This document shows positions 52,230 to 60,587 of a stretch of 64,000 nucleotides of DNA, piece by piece (position 1 is the stretch's first letter; every line of letters begins with the position of its first letter). The stretch lies in NCBI GenBank assembly GCA_000155435.1, contig DS990260.1:1009300-1073299 (forward strand), written 5' to 3'. The translations under genes were made by a program, and so were the position numbers. The stretch is from Clostridiales bacterium 1_7_47FAA (GTDB lineage: Bacteria > Bacillota > Clostridia > Lachnospirales > Lachnospiraceae). The notes under the pieces were generated by a model. The model worked only from the letters and a program-made list of their open reading frames with translations, was not told the DNA's origin and searched no databases.

Positions 52230-53753
52230 CTACCTCCACACATCTGTCTCGATGCCTATCTCAGATGACACAAAACGCCTGCCTCCGCTGCATTTATAAT
52301 GCTTATATGCATTGAGGATGATATTCCTGGCCATGAGCAGGGTCGGGATATTGATGAACACCAGCACTACGTTAATCAAATCCGATACATACCACAGGTT
52401 ATCCAGCTGAAGCCCTGCCAGCACGGTAATGGTTCCCAGAGGCACAAAGAAAAATGCGCCCAGCACGCGGACAAAACCGATAAAACCTTTGCTGGTGGAA
52501 ATCTTGTTGGCTGCAATCTCCGCATAGGTCAGGTCGCACAACAGGGTTGTGAATGCAAACAGTCCGAATGCAACGGCCACGAAGATCAGCACCGCGGTGT
52601 CCATGGCAGTGCCTGGAACCAGTTCTTTGACAGAGGTCAGGAAGGTGCCTATCTTATCCAGCTTCAGGGTATCCCAGTCAAGGGCGGGATTCTCCCAGAT
52701 GGTTCCCGCCGTAATGACAAAACCGGTCAGGGAACAGATCACGATGGTATCCACAAATACGCCGATAGCCTGGACAAAGCCCTGTTCACAGGGATGGTTT
52801 GCATCGGCAATGGAGCTGGCCTGGGTGGCAGTACCCATGCCTGCCTCGTTGGAGAGAAGTCCCCTCTTGAGTCCCTGGGCCATGGCCACGCCAAAAGCGC
52901 CCCCGAAGACCGCCGATGGCTTGAACGCCCCTGCGAACACAGCAACCACAAAGGCCGGAACCTTATTCAGGTTCAGTATGATAAGCAGCGCAATCACTGC
53001 AATATATAGCGCCGCCATCACAGGAACAGCCTTGTCAGAGAACCGGACCACGCTTTTAATCCCGCCAAAGGTAATGACCGCGATAATCACCACAATGGCG
53101 ATGGCAATGATATAATAAAGGGGTTCTGAAACCTGGGTCACACGCCCGGTCACCTCATTGGCAATGGAGCTGGCAGCCGTAAACACATGGAACGTATGTA
53201 CCGGGATACTGAGCATGTTGTAGAGCAGGTACAGGATACACATCCCCCCGCCGACCCATGCCTTGTTCTTCCATATCTTCTGGATATAAAAGGTAAATCC
53301 GCCCACATATTCATCGCCCTTTTTCTCCTTGTATATCTGCGCCAGGGTGGCCTCGCCAAAGGAGGTTGCCATGCCTGCGAAAGCAGATATCCACATCCAG
53401 AAGATTGCGCCGGGGCCGCCGATCGTGACGGCGCCCGTAACGCCCACGATGTTGCCTGCCCCTACCCTGCCGGCCATACTGATCAGGAAGGCTGCAAGCT
53501 GGGTGGTGCCCACCTTGGCCTTTGTCTTTGCAGTAAGCAGCTTAAGGCCGGTCTTAAATTCCTTCAGCTGGACAAAATTGAATTTAAAGGTAAAGTAGAA
53601 ACTGCCTCCCAGCAGCAGTAAGATTGCCAGGGAGAACTGTCCCAGAACCGGGATACCGGAATACCACGCATAATTGGTTGGGAAATCCCATAGGAAATCC
53701 GCAACAGGCACAACGCCTGCAAACATCCTGTCCACCATCTCAAAAATTCCCGC
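52230..53753 (-). CDS. sodium:alanine symporter (AGCS) family protein
   Basis: 507 residues, about 11 helices. Signatures are MAGRVGAGNIVGVTGAVTIGGPGAIFWMWISA, AQGLKRGLLSNEAGMGTATQAS and FTTLLCDLTYAEIAANK. The start at 53753 has GGAGG nine bases upstream. It lies two bases from the racemase gene. It probably imports the amino acid or amide that the operon handles. Confidence 0.94.
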   Translation of the reverse strand, partial: AGIFEMVDRMFAGVVPVADFLWDFPTNYAWYSGIPVLGQFSLAILLLLGGSFYFTFKFNFVQLKEFKTGLKLLTAKTKAKVGTTQLAAFLISMAGRVGAGNIVGVTGAVTIGGPGAIFWMWISAFAGMATSFGEATLAQIYKEKKGDEYVGGFTFYIQKIWKNKAWVGGGMCILYLLYNMLSIPVHTFHVFTAASSIANEVTGRVTQVSEPLYYIIAIAIVVIIAVITFGGIKSVVRFSDKAVPVMAALYIAVIALLIILNLNKVPAFVVAVFAGAFKPSAVFGGAFGVAMAQGLKRGLLSNEAGMGTATQASSIADANHPCEQGFVQAIGVFVDTIVICSLTGFVITAGTIWENPALDWDTLKLDKIGTFLTSVKELVPGTAMDTAVLIFVAVAFGLFAFTTLLCDLTYAEIAANKISTSKGFIGFVRVLGAFFFVPLGTITVLAGLQLDNLWYVSDLINVVLVFINIPTLLMARNIILNAYKHYKCSGGRRFVSSEIGIETDVWR

Positions 53754-53786
53754 CATGAACCATTTCCTCCATCTCATCTTGTATTG

Positions 53787-54629
53787 TTAATGTTTTCCAC
53801 CGCATCCGCTGTAATAACGGTACATTTCCTCACCGGTTGCCCACCAGACACCGCCCAGATCATTGATATGATCAATCAGTTCCTCCAGCATCCCGATCCT
53901 GCCTGGCGCTCCGATGGCAGCTGGGTCAAGCTGCAGCACATAGCATAGCCCGTATTCATGGCAGCCGCTAAACTCATCCTTCCAGTTGCTCAGCACGCCT
54001 GTATAGTTGGCAATCCTTCCCTGCCCTGCCGGAAATGCAGGATGATAGTTAAATGCAAAATAAGGCAGGTCATAATTCACCCAGTGTATGGGAATCTCCA
54101 GGATGGAGGCCCCATCCCCCAAATCCTTTACATACGGCCTGTCATCATCACAGAGATTGCTGGAATATACCATGCCATGCTTTCGCGCAATCCTCAGCGT
54201 ATCCAGGGTCAATTCGCCTTCCGGGCTTCTGAATCCCCTGGGCCTTATGCCGCAGAGCCGTCCGATGGCCTCCGCGCCCTTCCGGATGGCTTCCTCCTGT
54301 TCCTCAACGGACAGCAGGGCCATATTCTCATGCCGGTAGCCCAGGGCGCCGATTTCATGGCCCCGTCCATGGACTTCCAGGATTTTATCCGGGTATTGCT
54401 CCGCCACCCACCCGGGGGTGAAGCATGTTGCCTTTATCCCTTTATCATCCAGGATATCGAGGATACGGTCCAGGCCCCGGTTCATCCCATACTGTCCCAG
54501 GGACAGGGTCTTTGGCATATTGACACATGTCTGGTCCAGCTGGAGCCAGAAAAGCTCTGCATTCAAATTAATGGTAATCATGGCCGCGCATTTTTTCCCG
54601 CCGGGCCACTGGGGTCTTTCTAATCTCAT
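53787..54629 (-). CDS. polysaccharide deacetylase/imidase-like protein, metal site altered
   Basis: 280 residues, close relative of the next gene upstream. The fold motifs are there (DILDDKGIKATCFTPGWVAEQYP, GFRSPEGELTLDTL) but the metal ligands are changed: the paired Asp are Asn (ITINLNAELFW, N21/N23) and the first His of the HGYxHE motif is Leu (HEIGALGYRHE, L96). It is probably inactive by itself or works as a partner subunit. AGGAGG precedes the start, which touches the upstream stop codon. Confidence 0.85.
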   Translation of the reverse strand: MRLERPQWPGGKKCAAMITINLNAELFWLQLDQTCVNMPKTLSLGQYGMNRGLDRILDILDDKGIKATCFTPGWVAEQYPDKILEVHGRGHEIGALGYRHENMALLSVEEQEEAIRKGAEAIGRLCGIRPRGFRSPEGELTLDTLRIARKHGMVYSSNLCDDDRPYVKDLGDGASILEIPIHWVNYDLPYFAFNYHPAFPAGQGRIANYTGVLSNWKDEFSGCHEYGLCYVLQLDPAAIGAPGRIGMLEELIDHINDLGGVWWATGEEMYRYYSGCGGKH

Positions 54630-55502
54630 CTATCCCACCTCCTGAGTCTTACTGTAATCAGAACCGGAATGTTCCCTGTACCAGTCGGCAATCTGGGACC
54701 CGGTTGCAATCCACACATCCTTTTTGGACGTAATGTGCTGCAGCAGATGGTCCAGAATCCGTATCCTTCCCGGGGAACCGATTACCTGGGGATGGCTCAT
54801 GAAGGAAATGCACAGTCCGTATCTGTAATGCCCCTCAAACTCGCGCATGAAGTTATCCTCCACATTCCGGTAACAGGAAATCCGGTCCTGTCCCGCCGGC
54901 TCTGCCGGATACATGTGGTAGGCCATGGCAACATAGTCGTCCACCTCCCACTTGGTGGGAATCTCGATAAAATCCGTCTCCCTGCCGTCAATGACAGTCC
55001 TGTAGGGCCGGTCATCCCCTCTCATGGAACTGGAATAACGGATTCCCCTTTCATACAGCAGCTTCGGCGTTTCCACGGCCCAGTCCCCGGAGGGCGTCCT
55101 GAAACCTTCCACATCGTGTCCTATAAGCTCCCTTAGTATCCTCTGGGGCTTTTCAATGATTTCAATCTGCTCCTCAGCCGTCTTTCCGGCAAACCTTTCA
55201 TGGGCATATCCATGGAGTCCTATCTCATGTCCTGCGGCGGCAATCCGTTTTACCACCTCCGGATACCGCTCCGCCGTAAGGCCGGGAATGAAAAAGGTTG
55301 CCTTTACCCCATACTGATCCAGCTTATCCAGGATCCTGTCCGCGCAGCGCTTGGGACCGTACTGTCCCACGGACAGGGACTTGATGTACTGTTCCCCGTT
55401 CGGAAGCCCCCTGTTTCCATTTTCCCAGGTTGTATCACCGTCCAGGTCAAAGGAAAACATAACCGCGCATTTTTTGCCCTCCGGCCATTGAATTTCATCC
55501 AT
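54630..55502 (-). CDS. polysaccharide deacetylase/imidase-like hydrolase
   Basis: 290 residues of the PuuE/HpPgdA-like carbohydrate-esterase 4 branch, several members of which act on cyclic imides or allantoin-like rings. Metal residues are intact: FSFDLDGDT (D19, D21) and GHEIGLHGYAHE (H97, H101), then GFRTPSGDW. Neighbouring hydantoin-racemase-like and AGCS genes favour a cyclic amide over a polysaccharide; that is inference. It is the first gene after a sigma-54 promoter. GGAG is nine bases upstream. Confidence 0.88.
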   Translation of the reverse strand: MDEIQWPEGKKCAVMFSFDLDGDTTWENGNRGLPNGEQYIKSLSVGQYGPKRCADRILDKLDQYGVKATFFIPGLTAERYPEVVKRIAAAGHEIGLHGYAHERFAGKTAEEQIEIIEKPQRILRELIGHDVEGFRTPSGDWAVETPKLLYERGIRYSSSMRGDDRPYRTVIDGRETDFIEIPTKWEVDDYVAMAYHMYPAEPAGQDRISCYRNVEDNFMREFEGHYRYGLCISFMSHPQVIGSPGRIRILDHLLQHITSKKDVWIATGSQIADWYREHSGSDYSKTQEVG

Positions 55503-55584
55503 GCTCCATCGCTCCTTTTCATGATTATTGTATATTTATTAACAATAGTATGGCTGTGTATTTAACTTATTGTTGTTTATATAT

Positions 55585-55600
55585 AGCAAGAACCATGCCA
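55585..55600 (-). promoter_or_regulatory. sigma-54 (-24/-12) promoter
   Basis: On the minus strand the site reads TGGCATGGTTCTTGCT, a full match to TGGCAYR-N4-TTGCW with correct GG-to-GC spacing. It lies 83 bases upstream of the first deacetylase-like gene, next to the gene of a GSFTGA activator. Confidence 0.88.
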
Positions 55601-55648
55601 AGGAGAAAATAACGTATTTTTATGCATTTTCATTTATATTGATATGAT

Positions 55649-55691
55649 AAATAGGGTTTATAGGATAATATTTATCCTGCAAACCCTATTT
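55649..55691. promoter_or_regulatory. nested palindrome, candidate enhancer site or terminator
   Basis: Outer arms AAATAGGGTTT/AAACCCTATTT (11 bp, perfect) enclose AGGATAA-TAT-TTATCCT (7-bp arms). It lies between the activator's stop and the -24/-12 promoter, 50-90 bases upstream of the latter, the usual enhancer distance. It could also end the activator's transcript, though no T-run follows. Confidence 0.5.
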
Positions 55692-55749
55692 GTTCCATGG
55701 CCTATCCTGTTGGTTTTAATAATCTATCCCATAACCCATTCTACTGTTC

Positions 55750-57846
55750 TTAATAGCTTCCCCCATGACCATCACGCCCCTCTATGGCCTGGAGAAGGGA
55801 CAGCCCGTCCTCCGTAACCACGCTGCCTCCCCGGCCCCTGACAGACCTGACGAACCCGTGGGCGGACAGCTTAGACAGCGCCTTCCTCACCTCGGCTTCC
55901 GTGTAGAACCCTCCGTTGCCGTTCACCTTCTCCAGCAGCTTCTGCCGCCCGTAACGTTCCTTCCGCTCCAGGGATTCACGCAGCTGCACAAGGACGGCCT
56001 TATATAACCCCAGATCCTTCCACTCATTTAATATGAACCGTTCCAGGATTCCCGGCTCCTTCCCCGCTGCCTCCGGCATGCGGGTCTTCTGTCCCCTGCC
56101 CGCGAAACCGGGGACAGCCCTTTCCCTCCCGGTCCGCAGGGGCGGCAGATCCTCTGCCCCAATCACCTGCTTTTCCTTTGTCAGAAGGAACTCCACCACA
56201 TTGCGCAGCTCCCTTACATTGCCCCTCCACGGATAACCGGTGAGGATTGCCTCAGCCTCCGGCGTCAGCGCCATGTCCGAACGGTTCCTGCCTGCAAAGA
56301 AATAGAATATGGGGAGTATGTCCTGGGTCCGCTCCCTTAAGGGGGGCACGTTAAGGGGCAGCACATTTAAACGGTAGAACAGATCCTCCCGGAAGCCGCC
56401 ATTTTCCACCATGGTAAAAAGGTCCTTGTTGGTGGCTGCAATCACCCGCACATCCACGTCAATGCTTTTATCCGAACCGATCCGGTCCACCTTCCGCTCT
56501 TCCAGCACACGTAGCAGCTTGGACTGGAGGGACATGGGCATTTCCCCTATCTCATCAAGGAAAATAGTCCCTCTGTGTGCCAGTTCAAAGTACCCCATCT
56601 TGCCGCCCTTCTTGGCGCCGGTAAAGGACCCTTCCTCATAGCCGAACATCTCGCTCTCTAAAAGGCTGTCCGGTATGGCCGCGCAGTTGACGGCCACGAA
56701 GTTATAATTTTTCCTGGCGGACTCGTTGTGTATGCCCTGGGCGAACATTTCCTTGCCTGTCCCGCTTTCCCCCGTGATCATCACAGCCGCGTCGGAGCGC
56801 GCCATCTGCCTGCCGTTGTTCACGGCTTCCCGGATGGCCCTGCTGGTCCCGATGATATCCTCAAAGGTATACCTTGCCCTGTGGCTGGTCCCGTACAGCT
56901 TGGAGCGCATGTCATGCTGCCTGGTCTCCGCTTCCTCAAAGTCCTTCAGTGTTATGATATGTCCTGCAACCTTATCCCCGGAACGGATTTCCACTGCGGA
57001 TGCAATCAGGTTGCTCTCCCCTGTCTTAATCAGCTTTTCCCAGGCGCTCTTCACATCCAGCTCGGGCAGCAGTTCCTCAATGTTAAACCCCAGAAGCACC
57101 CTGGAGCGGTGGGACATCAGCTGCCTGGCCTTCTCATTGCACAGATACACGCGGCCCACCACGTCCGTTATGATAATCCCCTCATTCATCAGGTTCATGA
57201 GGGTATTCAGCTTATCCGACATATTTTCCTTGTCATTGAGCAGTTTATCCATGCTGGAGTCAATGTAATAATACTCCCTTCTGGCAGCAGCCGCTTCCTT
57301 GGAGGAAAACTCATCATAAACCCCCAGTTTCTCAGCAATGATATACAGGCTGTTCATGTCAACCGAGCTTTCGCCCACATCGATGACCTGGCTGATTCCC
57401 TGGGGCACCAGGTGCCCCTCATTGGGGGTGATGGCCAGCCGGATGGACCTGTCGTATTCCCCCGTCCCATAGTACGGGAACAGTTCCACATCCCGAAAGC
57501 CCGAGGCATACATGCTGGTTATGGTGTGCATGCAGGTCCTGTGGTCAAAGTTGACCAGCAGCGCCTTGGTTCCCTTTGGTATCTTCTTAAGCTTTTCCAT
57601 CTGTTTTTTGGTCAGGGCCAGCGAGAGGACCACGATTTCGGACTGGTCGCTGATTTTCTGGCGGACCTGCTGGAATATGTTAAATGCCGACACCAGCACA
57701 TAATCCTCCTCTATCCGTTTAAGGGTCTCCACTTCCGCAATGGAATAGGCCTTAAAGCTTGCGTATCTGCCCAGATATTTGCTGATGTTGTCCATCAAAA
57801 ACCTTGCATATTGCTTTTCCGTTGCCACTACCGCTATCTCTTTCAT
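55750..57846 (-). CDS. sigma-54-dependent transcriptional activator
   Basis: 698 residues: a PrpR-type sensory N-terminus (to about 200), a PAS domain (NLMNEGIIITDVVGRVYLCNEKARQL), an AAA+ domain and a C-terminal winged-helix-like region rather than a Fis HTH. Key motifs are intact: Walker A GESGTGKE, EGSFTGA (GAFTGA variant), GTIFLDEIGEMP, FREDLFYRLNVLPL and WRGNVRELRNVVE. GAGG precedes the start. It sits upstream of the -24/-12 promoter and is the probable activator of the deacetylase-AGCS-racemase operon. Confidence 0.93.
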   Translation of the reverse strand: MKEIAVVATEKQYARFLMDNISKYLGRYASFKAYSIAEVETLKRIEEDYVLVSAFNIFQQVRQKISDQSEIVVLSLALTKKQMEKLKKIPKGTKALLVNFDHRTCMHTITSMYASGFRDVELFPYYGTGEYDRSIRLAITPNEGHLVPQGISQVIDVGESSVDMNSLYIIAEKLGVYDEFSSKEAAAARREYYYIDSSMDKLLNDKENMSDKLNTLMNLMNEGIIITDVVGRVYLCNEKARQLMSHRSRVLLGFNIEELLPELDVKSAWEKLIKTGESNLIASAVEIRSGDKVAGHIITLKDFEEAETRQHDMRSKLYGTSHRARYTFEDIIGTSRAIREAVNNGRQMARSDAAVMITGESGTGKEMFAQGIHNESARKNYNFVAVNCAAIPDSLLESEMFGYEEGSFTGAKKGGKMGYFELAHRGTIFLDEIGEMPMSLQSKLLRVLEERKVDRIGSDKSIDVDVRVIAATNKDLFTMVENGGFREDLFYRLNVLPLNVPPLRERTQDILPIFYFFAGRNRSDMALTPEAEAILTGYPWRGNVRELRNVVEFLLTKEKQVIGAEDLPPLRTGRERAVPGFAGRGQKTRMPEAAGKEPGILERFILNEWKDLGLYKAVLVQLRESLERKERYGRQKLLEKVNGNGGFYTEAEVRKALSKLSAHGFVRSVRGRGGSVVTEDGLSLLQAIEGRDGHGGSY

Positions 57847-57981
57847 CCACCGTCACCTCGCCCGTACCGCATATGGTCAATTATACCTGAGGCGGATATC
57901 TTTTTCAACTCCCCTGCTTCTTGCACATACCGTGAAAGCTGTATATAATGGTATGAGACAATCCGTAAAATGGAGGCCCAT

Positions 57982-59367
57982 ATGGCAAAAATAGTACCAA
58001 TGCAAAGCCTGTACTGCTCCATGCAGGACGAGAATAAAATATGCAGTTTTGACATCGAGGTCCTGACAGGACCAACCACGCCCCTGATCCATCCCATGTC
58101 CCGTTTCTGGCTGGTCAACAGCGGGAAAGGGACGCTTATGCTCAACAACCGTCCCTATGATCTGAAACCAGGCGCCGTGGTCTGTGTCCTTCCCTGGCAG
58201 ATCAGTGACATCGTGGAGGTGGAATCGCCCATACAGTTTTTTGTGATGGCGTATTACTTTGACAATATCAATGAAATCATCAAGACCTTTTATAATCCGG
58301 GCAATGAACCGCTCTCCATCATACAGACCCTTTCCGCCAACCCGGTCCTGTATCTTGAAGGCGAGGCCCTTGCATCCATGCAGAAGCTGTTCCTTCAGAT
58401 TAAGGGAGAAATCGGCATGGAATCCACCATGGAAATCGGCACGGAACCCGCCGTGGAGTCCGGAATGGAAACCGCTGTGGAGTCCGGAATGGAATCCGTC
58501 GTGAAATCCGACATGAAATCTGCCCCAAAGTCCGTGGCCGACATGCCGCAGGATCCACCCATCCCCCCATCCGCTGCGTCCTGTCCCCCTTCCCAGGAAC
58601 TCAGCAACCTCTATATCACCAACAAGCTCATTGAAATCATCATTCATTTCCTGCGCGCAAAAAAGGCGGCATCCCTGCCGCCTTCCGCCCGGATTATTGA
58701 ACCCAGTGAGATATTCCTGTATCTGTACAGCCACCTGAACGAGAAAATCACACTGTCCATGCTGTCCCAGATATTTTATATGAGCGAGTCCTCCATCAGC
58801 GCCTATATCACAAGGACTACCGGGCTGTCCTTCTTTGACCTGTTAAATGAAATGCGGATTGGAAAAACCATCAATTTCCTGCTGTACACCGACTTTACCC
58901 TGGAAGAGCTGGCTGAAATCCTGGGCTTTGTGGACAGCGCCCATATCAGCAAGGTCTTTTCAGCCAGGGTAGGAATGAAGGCCAATGAATTCCGCGCCAC
59001 CTACCAGAAGGTGGGCAGCCTGTGCCGGATTAAGGACAGGAAGGACTTCTACACCATTGTTTCCTATATCTACCGCCACTACAGCGAGCCATTAAATCCG
59101 CGCATGGTGGGGGAACGCTTCCACCTGTCGCCCAGAGAACTGAACCGTATCCTCCTGTACCAGGTGGAGATGAATTTTTCCGATTACCTCAACTTCATAC
59201 GGGTCAACCGGGCGTCCGAGCTGCTGCTTTTGACCACCAGGAGCATCCTTGACATTGCCCTTGAGACCGGATACCACAATGAGAAGACGCTGACCCGCAA
59301 TTTCCTTAAGTTCCGCTCCATGACCCCCGGCAAATTCCGCCAGGCCGTGGAACTGCAGGAATTTTAG
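57982..59367 (+). CDS. AraC family regulator with two AraC domains and a repetitive linker
   Basis: 461 residues. The N-terminal cupin-like domain (WLVNSGKGTLMLNNRPYDLKPGAVVCVLP) is followed by a linker (about 145-185) of imperfect octapeptides such as VESGMETA, VESGMESV and VKSDMKSA. Then there are two AraC DNA-binding units: SMLSQIFYMSESSISAYI..EILGFVDSAHISKVFSARVGM and RMVGERFHLSPRELNRIL..ETGYHNEKTLTRNFLKFRSMTPGKFR. Most AraC proteins have one. GGAGG lies five bases upstream of 57982. The target may be either neighbouring operon. Confidence 0.88.
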   Translation: MAKIVPMQSLYCSMQDENKICSFDIEVLTGPTTPLIHPMSRFWLVNSGKGTLMLNNRPYDLKPGAVVCVLPWQISDIVEVESPIQFFVMAYYFDNINEIIKTFYNPGNEPLSIIQTLSANPVLYLEGEALASMQKLFLQIKGEIGMESTMEIGTEPAVESGMETAVESGMESVVKSDMKSAPKSVADMPQDPPIPPSAASCPPSQELSNLYITNKLIEIIIHFLRAKKAASLPPSARIIEPSEIFLYLYSHLNEKITLSMLSQIFYMSESSISAYITRTTGLSFFDLLNEMRIGKTINFLLYTDFTLEELAEILGFVDSAHISKVFSARVGMKANEFRATYQKVGSLCRIKDRKDFYTIVSYIYRHYSEPLNPRMVGERFHLSPRELNRILLYQVEMNFSDYLNFIRVNRASELLLLTTRSILDIALETGYHNEKTLTRNFLKFRSMTPGKFRQAVELQEF

Positions 59368-59413
59368 TCCCCGGACCGCTTTTCATCCCCGGGCCAGTTT
59401 TCATCCCCGGACC
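59368..59413. repeat. 18-bp tandem repeat, 2.5 copies
   Basis: TCCCCGGRCC plus NNTTTTCA repeats three times starting right after the stop codon of the AraC gene and running to two bases from the stop of the convergent cyclodeaminase-like gene. Confidence 0.7.
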
Positions 59414-59414
59414 A

Positions 59415-60515
59415 TTAATCGATTACCTTCAGCCCCTTTGCCACAATGGTGATGAAGTCCTGGACATTGGTAACCACGGTGGTGGCGCACAGGCTTCCCC
59501 TGTCCAATAGCTTGTTTACAACAAACTCATCCGCATCCACGGTGTACAGGTAGACCGGGCGTATGGTGCCATCCGGCATCACCCGGAAGGACGGCGTCAT
59601 ATTGCCAGTGGCAATGGTGTGAAGCATGGTTGCCAGGCAGATGACGCAGGTAGACTTCTTCACAAGGCCGCGCATGGCGCCCTGTCCCTCATACGCGCTG
59701 GCAATCACCTCCGGCATGGGTCCGTCGTCCCGTATGGATCCGGTCAGCACCATGGGGACATGGTTCTTCACGCAGCTGTATATGATGCCGTTGTCAATGT
59801 CATAATCCTTTATGAACTGGGGAATGGAGCCGCTTCTCCTGACCTTGTTGATTACATCCAGATGGTTGTAATGTCCATTGGGCTGGGATACCTGGGTATA
59901 GATGTCCTGCCCCAGGGCGGTGTGCAGCAGCGCTCCCTCCAGGTCATGGGTTGCCAGGGCATTGCCTGCCATCAGCCCATGGGCGTAACCGTTGTCAATC
60001 AGCGCCTGCATGGCTGCCCTTGCATCCGCGTCAAAGGAAAATGCAGGCCCCATGACCCATACGATATTGCCGTATTCCTTTTCATGCCTTAACAGTTCAA
60101 ACAGGTTGTCATAATCCCGCGCATAGGAGGTCTCCCGGCTCCTGCCCTGGCGGAACACGAACTGGTCCTCCAGCTGCCCCCCTTCTTCCTCAAAGCCGTG
60201 GCAGTGCATGTAGATCCCTTCCTCACATTTTTCCGTCCGTCCGAGGATTACCTTGTCGCCCTTCTTAATATTCCTGTTCTCAACCACTTCAAGGTGACCG
60301 TCGTCACAGAGCACCACGCTGGAGTCCATGCGGCTCTCCTCGGCCAGCACCCATTTCCCATTGATTTTAAAATATTCCGGATACATGGAGGTGCTGTGAT
60401 AGTTATCAGGCGCAACCCCGTCCATGTCCGCTGCCTCGTATTTCACATCCGGGGCATTCACGAATTTCTCCTGGGTAAAATCAGGATGATGATATTCTGG
60501 TAATTGAAATGACAT
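59415..60515 (-). CDS. TIGR00300-type (archaeal-type) ornithine cyclodeaminase-like protein
   Basis: 366 residues. The NAD-binding region VWVMGPAFSFDADARAAMQALIDNGYAHGLMAGNALATHDLEGALLHTALG and the later LTGSIRDDGPMPEVIASAYEGQGAM and KSTCVICLATMLHTIATGN match the LOR/SDH-TIGR00300 family, whose methanococcal and cyanobacterial members convert ornithine to proline and ammonia. It follows arcA and argF on the same strand, so it would take the ornithine they release. GAGG is nine bases upstream. Confidence 0.82.
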   Translation of the reverse strand: MSFQLPEYHHPDFTQEKFVNAPDVKYEAADMDGVAPDNYHSTSMYPEYFKINGKWVLAEESRMDSSVVLCDDGHLEVVENRNIKKGDKVILGRTEKCEEGIYMHCHGFEEEGGQLEDQFVFRQGRSRETSYARDYDNLFELLRHEKEYGNIVWVMGPAFSFDADARAAMQALIDNGYAHGLMAGNALATHDLEGALLHTALGQDIYTQVSQPNGHYNHLDVINKVRRSGSIPQFIKDYDIDNGIIYSCVKNHVPMVLTGSIRDDGPMPEVIASAYEGQGAMRGLVKKSTCVICLATMLHTIATGNMTPSFRVMPDGTIRPVYLYTVDADEFVVNKLLDRGSLCATTVVTNVQDFITIVAKGLKVID

Positions 60516-60546
60516 ATGGTTTTTCCTCTCTTTTTCTTAAATTAAT

Positions 60547-60587
60547 CAAACACGCCCTGGGCCGGGAGCGGATTTCCAAACACGCCC
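60547..60587 (-). repeat. two copies of GGGCGTGTTTG after argF
   Basis: On the minus strand GGGCGTGTTTG occurs at 60587-60577, beginning in the argF stop codon, and again at 60557-60547. They lie in the argF-cyclodeaminase spacer. Confidence 0.6.

Noticed and set aside
56728..57948. 406-codon plus-strand frame
   Set aside because: It lies opposite the sigma-54 activator, whose motifs are unmistakable; there is no ribosome site or recognisable domain.
57877..58734. 285-codon His/Gly/Phe-rich frame on the minus strand
   Set aside because: It is antisense to the AraC gene; its repeats are the complement of that gene's linker repeats, and it has no family match.
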